Under the pieces are notes generated by a model, which made no database searches, had not been told where the DNA came from, and saw only the letters and a program-made list of their open reading frames with translations. The position numbers and the translations under genes were made by a program. This document shows, in pieces, positions 53,373 through 64,000 of a stretch of 64,000 bases of DNA; position 1 is the first letter of the stretch, and each line of letters starts with the position of its first letter. The DNA comes from Eleginops maclovinus (Eukaryota; Chordata; Actinopteri; Perciformes; Eleginopidae). The DNA lies in assembly GCF_036324505.1 (NCBI RefSeq), contig NC_086352.1:26434359-26498358 (forward strand), given 5' to 3'.

Positions 53373-53378
53373 AATAAA
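53373..53378 (+). terminator. polyadenylation signal of the transposase gene
   Basis: AATAAA 31 bp after the transposase stop codon, only 29 bp before the end of the convergent Myb-like gene. Confidence 0.7.
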
Positions 53379-53406
53379 GACATGTCACACCAATCTCTGA
53401 TATTAT

Positions 53407-55022
<1,616 letters not shown>

Positions 55023-55221
55023 GATCGAGAGTGTTTTTTTGCGCTGGTACCACCCCTTTTATGTGAACGCGCAGTAACTCTGGTTGAGTGAACACAGGTT
55101 CAGCTGATCAACTTCATAATCAGCGTCGTAGTACCGTTTAAGACCAATCAAGATGTCCAGGTTTAGTCAACCCCGGGTTACCGCGGAAACCCTGAGTTAG
55201 TTCTAAGTAGGTTGAACTCCG

Positions 55222-55237
55222 TTCGTAGTACAGGCCC
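55222..55237 (-). repeat. right terminal inverted repeat of Harbinger element
   Basis: TTCGTAGTACAGGCCC, exact inverse of the left terminus. Confidence 0.95.
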
Positions 55238-55240
55238 CTG
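55238..55240 (+). repeat. target-site duplication CTG (right)
   Basis: Pairs with 51480-51482 outside the left TIR. Confidence 0.85.
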
Positions 55241-58200
55241 CTTTATAAGTAAATAAATATTACATTTGATGATGTTTCAAGAAAGGATTCTAGTATAAAA
55301 AGTCATATTCTTAAAAAATTATTTATACTTTTTCTATCGCTAACCCTAACCATGAAGTCAACTATAGACTCTAATGGATGTTCACAATGACGGTTTGGGT
55401 AATCATTTGGTAGTTTCATTTTCTCCTGGAGGTTTGCTAAATCCATGATGTCATGTTTGCTTTCAAAAACAGAAATGCCAAATATTCCCAATTGGTACAT
55501 TATGAAGTGAAACAAAAACACCTCCAGGTCTGTCAAGGAATCAAATAAGATGCTTGTTGTTCTCCCAGTGTCGTGAAGTTCAGAGAGAACTTTTGCCAGA
55601 CACTGACTTTGCTCTCTCCTCTTGTTCTTTGCCTTGTTGCTCTTTGTCAGCATGTCAGAATAATGAGGGCAGAGCGTTTGGGCTGGAGCGGGGACAGCCG
55701 GCTCAGTGCCCGCATGAATATTCAGTCCTGCATATGGCCCTGTGCATAAGGATCTGCATTCACTTAAAGGCACTAATTAGGACGCTGGATTTGAAAAGAA
55801 GTGGCTGTGGTTGCTGTCAAAAAGACTCATGAGCTTAGTAAGTAGTTTTACTTTGCTCGAAAGGAACAGGAAGGGCAAGAGAGGGAGAAGGTGGCTCTCC
55901 TCTGGAAGTGGATTATCTAAGTGTGGACTGACCTGTAAAAAAAAAACACTGATGAGCTTTTATTTGGAAGGAAGAGAGAATGTCATGTCGCATCATGTAA
56001 TGGATCACTGGGCTGAATGTGCTGACTCTTTTTAAAGGGTAATACTGATGTGTTTTTTTTGTAAGTCTCAAAGTTTCAGGTTCACCTCTTAAGAGTCGGC
56101 ATGGTTACAGATATCAGGGCTGTTTTTCCCTCCTTCAGAGAACATTATTTTTACTCTTGATCAGGATGAATAACAACAAACACAGAGCGAAACAATCAAT
56201 CACAATAAACATAGCAAATCTCTTCGTTTTATCCCTCTCTCAATAGTGTTTTCATTTCAGGCCAACAACAGTGTGGACAAATTCATTTGGAGCATATTGG
56301 GTGTAATATTATCCAAACACAACAATACACCAAATTACACGCTGAGAACAGACGAGGACAATAAAAATAGAATCAGTATGAGCTTCACAAGGGTAGTGTT
56401 TATTTCTGGGAATTTGTTTTATTACCAGACATTCATGCTGTGTTGTCCACCCCCTGTAGATGTACTCAGCTTCTGTGAGTCACGTAACGTTTTAATCTAA
56501 AGCTACTTATAAAGTACCGCAACACATTGGGGTTCGGAATCGTTCCCAAGGACAAGTTGACTGCAGGGGCTAGAAATTAAAACCACTGACCCTCTAATGA
56601 TAGAAAACCATGACCACCCTGAGCCACATATAAAAACACATGACCATATCAAAAACAAAACAATCAACTATGAGGAACAGGATTGCAATTTAAATGGATA
56701 TTTTGATTGGTGTTGGTGTGTTGTTTCAGGCATGTTTCACAAAAGTAGTTTTTGTTAAGCTTGTAAGCATAACTTTTTTTTGCTTCTCTCAGTTGGGCAT
56801 TTTAATGTGGGGCTCTTCTGTGACTGACTCGTTTTGGAGCAAACCTCCAACGGTGATTAAAGGAACTGAAGGTTTTGGCATTATTTTTCGTAACCAGAGT
56901 TTACCAGTTTGCTCATGCTTGGGTCACAAGTTTGGCATTAGTGAAAATCTTTCAGAATGAGTCAGAAATAATTGTCTCCATGAAATCACAGCTTGGCATA
57001 TCAGACACTTAAACATTGCTCAACAGTTTATACTATGAAACCGGAAGGTAATCATATCAAGAAATATTGTGTCTCAACAAGTGTGAAGGATACTCACACT
57101 TGTGCATTGCCAACCCGCTGTTTCAACAAAATGTTCTCTATGAAATTAATTGAGGGACTGATTTTTGTAAGTATTTAAGATAGTCTGAGCAAAAACTCCA
57201 AAATGAACAGCTTTTGAAGTTTTGAGTACCACCTACCACCCTATTTTATTCATCAAGAGTGAATCTGAAAACTTAGCAATAGCAACAAATCATTAAATTA
57301 AATAAAATATTCTGAAAATCATATCAAACAATCAAACAATCAAATACAACAAGATGGATCAAATGTAACACAAGACAGTATTGCAAGAACCTCACTGCAC
57401 TGTGGAAAACCTAATAGTTACAGCCGGAAAGAAAGGTATTTTCCTAAACTACATTGGTAGTTCCCGTTGTTGATGAATTGACTTTTTTTACACAATTGTT
57501 TGACCCTTGTGTATGTGCAGAGCTCAATCTGTCCCATAGGTGCAATAAGTGCTCAGATTGCGGATTTTACATTCTTGACCACATCCGGACGCTGAGGGCG
57601 CCTCTTCTGCTGGAGCCAATCTGTCACGTCCAGCACTCAGGATGAGTTAAAGTTTCGTCCTGCTGTAAATATCTTGCAACCCACTAAATAGCTATTTGGT
57701 GGTTTGAGGTCATCTCTTCCCTTGTGGACTTATCTCTTTCCTGTTGAAATATGCATAGTATATCCATTTCATCACAGTCAATGCTGGTGATGACTGAAGA
57801 GACAACCAATACGTTTGTGGAGCTATGTAAGAAGCACTCTTGAATCCAGGACTACAGCTATACTGGGCCAAATCATTGATGTGTTTTTTTTTAACAGAAT
57901 GTTGGATAATGTAAAACACTGCAGCCTTTACATAATAGTTTTAAGCTCCTTTAATGAAGCCAGATGGCAATTTCGACTGAGTCACACATTGTAAAAGAAA
58001 ACAGATCAATCTATAAAGCTTTTCCTTTGGGGATCTCTGTCTCAAAACCCATATGCTATTTTTAACCGTTTAAACAGATTCAACCAAGAAAACATGTCGA
58101 CACACCCTCAAATATTATTACTGCATGTACTTCTACTGCCAGAAGAGACAATAATCGTCAAACAATAAAGAAGCCCCTTTTGAGAAAACCACAACTCCCA

Positions 58201-58380
58201 CAAAATTTGAACAAACTGTTTTTAAACAGGTAGCATTGTACTGTTTCAGCCTTACATCACCTGATCATTTCACCAGTTTTCAACAAGTCACACTGAACCA
58301 GCATTGTCAGTTACAAAATGTGTCATTCGAAAAGGTTATATTAAAATAAATTGTAAATGCTGGACTCAAAATATCTTCCT
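55241..58380. other. intergenic, right flank of the Harbinger element
   Basis: No gene supported. The 156-codon minus-strand frame 55303-55773 has no recognisable domain. A moderate-GC block at 55560-55830, containing GCACTAATTAGGACGC, looks like possible regulatory sequence. Confidence 0.35.
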
Positions 58381-58395
58381 TTTCTTGAAACAAAT

Positions 58396-58740
58396 GTCAG
58401 GATTGAGGAAAGGACCCAAGCGCAGAACCAATAGAGGAGGCAGGGGTACAAACGTATATAACAAAGGGCGAGCTTTATTTATAAAAAAAAGCTGATAACA
58501 AAATGCAGGAAAAGTACAACAAGGGAAAGTATCAAAATAAAACGCAGACAAACCGGTGGAAAAAGGGAGGGCTGACAAGGTAGATCCAAAAAGGTTCAGG
58601 GAACAGGCAAACAAGACAAGACAGGAAGTGACAAAACAAGATACATTTCCAAATAAAACTGGAAAACTCTAAATACAACAACGGAAATCCTAACAACAAA
58701 TGACTTTCACTATGATGTGACGCCGGTTTGTTCTATGGAT
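58396..58740. repeat. probable dispersed fish repeat (unclassified)
   Basis: Starts at GTCAGGATTGAGGAAAGGACC and continues with AAGCGCAGAACCAATAGAGG, GGGCGAGCTTTATTTATAAA and AAACAAGACAAGACAGGAAG. This wording resembles a repeat seen widely in fish sequence, perhaps LTR- or foldback-derived. No coding frame and no second copy in the window. Confidence 0.35.
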
Positions 58741-60154
58741 GTGACTTGTGTTTTGCTGTCATACATTCAGAAACAAATTGGAGAAAATAATTTGCAAAAT
58801 GGACATAAAAACTTTGTTCAAGAGAAGTGAGCCCTTGTGCTTCACTGAGTCACCTTGACAGTTCATTTTTGACATGTTCTGTTGTGGTAGGCAGCACAGG
58901 GGGACTTGTGAATGACTTTGACATGGGCTAGAGACAACCGGAGCCAAACTAAATATTGATGGTCATTTACACATGCTGGGGTAGGTTAGACACTGACCAG
59001 GAAATAAGGAAATTGCCAAAAATGCCAAACTGTAGCATGAAACCAAGCTGGCAGTCATGACTTAACCCAAACAAGCTGACAGAGCTAACCAGTAGAAACA
59101 AATGACTATGTTGGAAATAATTTATCTGGAGGTTATTTTTGTTTAAGTCTGTTGTGTGACAAATGAGAGGAGCTGTCTTGAAGCGTCCTGACGGAGGCGT
59201 CTTGAGATAAAAGCTTTATATAGTTTATATATCCACATTTTTATAGGTAATCATTTGTAATAATATATATCTTTGTACTTGTTGCTTAAAAAAGATAATA
59301 TTGCTTAGGTGCTAACTGCAGCCAGCAAGCCAAACTCTGTGTTCACCAATAAATATGACCAAATAGCCTACACAGCTTCGGTCTGTCTTCATTTAGCTGT
59401 TTTTAATTTCTAGCTATTTCACTGTGTCCCAAATGCTAGCAATAAACATAATCTGTTTTATTTCTTTTGGACTTTGCAACATATTGGACATAGTGAACAT
59501 TCATATCCATTGTACTGCTGGGTAATCCAAGCTAAGATCCTCCATACTGGAAAAAGGTACACACTTCTTGGTACTTAGTACACACATGTTTTCAGAGGAG
59601 GAGGATTCATGTTATCAAGGCAACAGCTCTTTGGAGCTCTAGGCAAAGCTTATCCTAATGTCAGTATCATACATGTGTTATGATTGAGCTTTGTACATCT
59701 TGTAAATCAGTGTACAAAAACCCCTTGTGTTGGGACAGCTGCACTCCAATAGCGGAAGTCTTCCTCCTAAAAGCAAAAAAAAGATTAAACAATGCTGAGA
59801 ATCCAAATACCTATGCAAACTTAATATATCAGGTACACAAAGGTGTGTCTATGCTGCTCACAGCAGCGTGGGGCCTGCTGAGAAATGCTAAACCATTTAA
59901 TTGAGGCATTTGATTAAGGCTGATGATCAACACGTCCATATGGGGGCTTAATGGACTTCACTTATAATCAAGCGAGCTAACCACTCAAAACAAAGAGCCT
60001 CTCAGTTGGAAAGGCTTTACCGTGCTTATGTAATGTGAGTGCTGTTGATACAAAAACCTTCTCTATGACTAATGATATCTGAGCTTTGGGCTTAATCCAG
60101 TATGACTAGTCCTGCATGTAGAGCCTAGAGCATGATAAAGTGGCTGTAAACATG
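58741..60154. other. intergenic; nothing recognised
   Basis: AT-rich sequence; no gene, RNA or repeat family identified. Confidence 0.4.
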
Positions 60155-60261
<107 letters not shown>

Positions 60262-60819
60262 TACAATACATTCATAAACACACAAAGGGGATCTACTCAA
60301 TCTTATTTTTTAATAAACTTTAAAAAAAACGGTAAAACTTCTAGAAACTGTTATCTACTTATGTTTAGAAATTATATTAAAAAAGCATATTTATTTAATC
60401 AATCCCCTTTCTGATACTTAGATTCCTTACATTGTCACGTTAGACATATGTATGCAAATGTACGTAATTGCAGCCCTGCATTTAGTAATGCAATTTAGAA
60501 CCAGTCTTAGAAGTCTTAAATCCAAGAACATATGAAACCTCAGTTTTATTGGGGATAATACTAACATTTATTTAACTTCACAATTAATCAACCATACATC
60601 TTCTTCATCAAACAATGGCCCAAAAGGACAAAATCCTATCACATTTTCTTAACCCAAGTTGCAAGTTTATTTTTCTGAACTTCCCAAAGTCTTCATGAAT
60701 TATGTCAATATAGAAAATAGCAGCAAATTCTGCAAAATAAGAAGCTGGAAGCAGAGATTGTATGCTCAAATATATAATGTTATGTATTTTCAATCAACTT
60801 GTAAATAAATACATTGATT

Positions 60820-60975
60820 TGGACACAGATACAGTTTTTCAATAGCTCACCTATCTCGTCAAATAAACAATTCTCAGTTAACAGTGATCAGTTGTCCTTC
60901 CTTCCCACTAATATCTCCACTGGAGTTCCACAAGGATTCATCCTTGGCCCCATACTTTTTACAAACTATTGCATA
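60820..60975 (+). mobile_element. LINE reverse-transcriptase fragment
   Basis: Translation gives SDQLSFLPTNISTGVPQGFI followed by LGPILF. GVPQG(S)xLGPxLF is the conserved RT motif before the YxDD palm motif in CR1/L2/jockey-type non-LTR elements. The frame is lost soon after, so only a short dead piece remains. Confidence 0.75.
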
Positions 60976-63900
60976 ACCCTAACCCTAGGTACAGCTACAA
61001 AGAAATATACAAATATTTTCTAATACTGTTACCCTATCTTGAAATATTATACATGTTGAATATATTTCATATTGTAAGAAGGTAACAACAGTAAGCTAGA
61101 GTAAATACAAATGGAAAAACACAGCCTAATGTTGCCACATCTGTTGAAAGTAGCTAGCAGCAAAAGTCATATAATTTTGCAAGAAAGCCACCAAGTTGGC
61201 AACACTTACAGCCTGTCCTTTTTAGCCCTTTTTAGTCCACCTATCCAAAGGGTCATCATTAATGTAAAGATATCATAATGAACATAAAACAACATAGCTA
61301 TTTTGGAAAATCAAAGACTGTTGAGCTATACAAAATCCCCTTAACTCAACACCCACAAAGAAAGATACATTTAAATCCTTTCTTCGGAAGCTGGAAGTGT
61401 GTTTTTTCAAGATATACTTTACATCCTCCACTGACTTACAAAAAACCCACCAGCTGCACTTGGGCTGTTACTGTCATCTACTCGCAGACAAGACTTTAAA
61501 AGGTAGTGTTATGTTTAAAACGAAATGTTTGGACCTAAAAGAGCCTCACCGAAATATGTTTATCTGTGGAGTGCCATGCTGACACTGTTTACTGAAACCT
61601 AAAGCAGCATTTAACATCTTATTTGGAAACAAAACACTGTTTGTTAAGACATGAGGGATGATAACGAACAGTGTGTTGTACTGTCAAGGCGAGTAGATTG
61701 AATATTTCCAGCTCCGCATTGGGTTTTCTTCTCTCAACACACGCTCTTACTAATTGTGTTTCTTTTAATAGTTTGCCAAATCTCTGTATCAGTTTATCTT
61801 TCTGCTCCTCCTCTGTCTCTGGATACCCTTCTCTCCTCCAGCGTGCTTCATCTCTTTGGAGGTGGAGTCAAGCCCTCAATAAAGCTGGTTTGAGTGTGCA
61901 TTGTTGACAGAATCAGGATGTCTTCTCCCAGAGGGATGCAGGAAGTTTAAAGCTGGGACAGAGACTAAGAAAGGCTCCAGGTCTAGCATTAACAACCATC
62001 TACATGCACACACATATTTGTCCCATATGCTCATCACTATTCATCACTAGTCATCTGCATGTCCTCATAGGCTGACAGGGGGTGGAGAGACAGAGGAAGG
62101 GAAAGGAAAAGAGGTGAACAGAGAGAGTGCAATGGGAAATGTTCTATCCTTCAAGTTTTAAAGTCACAGGAATGTTGGAGGTTTCTTGAGTTTGATATGG
62201 AATCAAAGGAAATCATATCATGAATAAATGAAAATATTTTCTTATGGAATTTCTCCTAATTGACTCACAGACATGCATGGTCCCGAAAGAATGAATCTTA
62301 ATGCATAACATGAATCTCTGACTTTTTCACCAACAACAGGAAGTTGTGAATATAAATGAATTACTAGTTTTGTTTTAAAATGCACATCTCAGTCTCATTG
62401 ATAAAAGACGGACCAAACATTGATTTAGAGAACCAAATGTACACACAAGAGTGAAAGTGTTCTCTATGATATGGTCAAGAAAAATCTATGAATTGTAGAT
62501 TACAAGAAAATAATCTACTCACTGCGTCTTTCTGACTCTAGTGAAAGTATACCATTAAATTCACAACATGCACACACAGTAAACAATGTCAAACCGTTCT
62601 ACACGTTAATTGTTTGTCTATTCGACAGCTATGGCTTTAGAAATCCAAATAATTGTTTTATCGTGACCGCGCAAATTGGTTATATATTGATCTATCGCTC
62701 TGTTTCCACATAAAAATAACACAAAAGCAGCAGACATTAAATCCTTTGATCATATTTGACCCGCTCCATCGACAGAGAATTATAAACTGGACACAGTGTC
62801 CTAAAGGTTTCTGTCAATATGAACACACTCTGCCTGTACAAAGAGATCCAAATATTTTCCCATGTATCCTTGAAGTCTGGGTCTTATTGATCATCAGTGA
62901 ACAAGAAAACTCTTCCTAAGAATAGACTGGGTCATTTTTTTCTCTAGGATTTGGAAGACGATCGTTCAAAGTAAAAAATATTGATCTAATTACTCTGATT
63001 TGCTTTAATGGAGGGGGGATTGTCAGAGCAAAGATTAAAACCCATTCTCTGCAAACCCAGAGGAAATGTAGCTTGTGCTTTTATCTCGGCTCCAATCTTT
63101 GGCCAGGCTAACTCAAACCGAACAGAGAAGAAAAAGACCCGTGCTCTATTCTCCTTCCATCGGTGCTTTTTAGTATTTGAACTATAAAAATAAGCAGCTT
63201 CCTTAGAACCACATGGTACAGGCAGAGAATGGAAACAGCACTTCTTGGTGGTTCAGCAGCATGATTTGAGTTGAACCCGGGACAGCCGTTGACTCGTTTA
63301 TACACAGATACATGTGTTTTTGTAAAATAAATTAGCCTGAGGCAGAAATAATTCACATATTAAGTGGGTTTCTGATCCCTGACACAAACGACCCCCACCT
63401 TCCTATTTTCTCTTCCTTCAGCATGCCTTCGATCAGTCACAGTCCTGCACTGCTTGCTGCCTCTTTCATCCCTCTCATATGATTTCCTGTTGCGGCCTGC
63501 ATCAGCTAGCATGCAAGTGTGTCTAAACCCACATGCACTGTACATGTGAACATGTGTGTACCAAACTGCGTATAACATTACATGATTTATAGATCCAATC
63601 AGGACACATCTGTAAGGTATTAAAGATTATTAATCCCACCATACTGCAGTTAAACCAGAACAGTAAAATAAATCAAGCGAAACAAAGGGGTATATTACAT
63701 CCTGTCCGCCTGTTTAGGAAAAGTTAAATATAGACTACACACTAGTGGTTTGGCTTGGTGTAATTGTTGTCACACAGCATGAAATATATTTCACACATTG
63801 TCACATTTTCCCCATACCTGTAGGTTTTTCGCTGCCTGGAATGATGGAAGCTAATGAAGTGTTGCAGTGCTGTGCTACTGGAGACAGATGAGAGACACTG

Positions 63901-64000
63901 TGGGAGTTATGGTGGGAGAGAAAAAAACAGGTGAACAGAAAGAAAAAAGTAATTGGTAACGTGGGAGGTGGAAAGTTTGACAGAGATAGAGGCTTCTCTG
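60976..64000. other. intergenic; nothing firmly recognised
   Basis: AT-rich sequence without supported genes. A block near 62990-63130 has higher GC and unique composition. No open frame here carries a domain I know. Confidence 0.35.

Noticed and set aside
55303..55773. 156-codon minus-strand frame beside the Harbinger element
   Set aside because: No domain, no repeats of family motifs, no supporting splice or polyA signals; long frames of this size occur by chance.
60976..60989. Telomere-like AACCCTAACCCTA
   Set aside because: Only two units, so chance or a common short interstitial motif.
61130..61210. Short inverted TGTTGCCA / TTGGCAACA motifs
   Set aside because: Arms of about 9-11 nt around an AT-rich spacer are too short to call an element.

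Overview
The window is vertebrate nuclear DNA, almost certainly from a ray-finned (teleost) fish. It has long GT-AG introns, very dense CA/GT microsatellites, fish-type LINE relics, fold-back MITEs and a PIF/Harbinger DNA transposon. The clearest single-copy gene is a JIP1-type MAPK8IP1 orthologue. There are no prokaryotic features, CRISPR arrays or tRNA/rRNA genes that I can support. Gene models below were assembled by eye from splice signals, reading phase and remembered family motifs; no searches were run.

Layout. Positions 1-19201 (+) hold ten 3' exons of mapk8ip1: the JNK-binding domain, an acidic middle region, SH3, PTB and the kinesin-binding C terminus. The 5' exons lie left of the window. 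The large third visible exon carries a one-base frame break at a run of nine C. A candidate 3' UTR follows, then a 532-bp hAT-like MITE (21358-21889). At 24424-25461 (+) is a three-exon, 85-codon gene for a small protein with a signal sequence. I read it as the FREY1 (C11orf94) orthologue, because that gene neighbours MAPK8IP1 in human and the C-terminal pattern agrees.

Positions 26147-30580 contain the same about 2.2-kb sequence twice in tandem, differing mainly by scattered single-base indels. The second copy runs into a degraded minus-strand LINE that ends near 31200. This looks like unpolished long-read sequence and possibly a false duplication. Positions 31200-51480 are a gene-poor stretch of microsatellites, another LINE relic, a near-perfect 57-nt palindrome, a fold-back MITE and some unique blocks of moderate GC that could be regulatory.

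Positions 51483-55237 are a complete PIF/Harbinger element. It has 16-bp terminal inverted repeats, a CTG target-site duplication, an open four-exon DDE transposase on + (344 aa) and an open eight-exon Myb/SANT-like partner gene on - (241 aa), arranged tail to tail. Its left terminus is duplicated in tandem. In this family the Myb-like protein binds the transposase and assists its nuclear import and recruitment to the ends, so the two genes form one mobile system that looks potentially autonomous. The rest, 55241-64000, is intergenic with repeats and one LINE reverse-transcriptase fragment.
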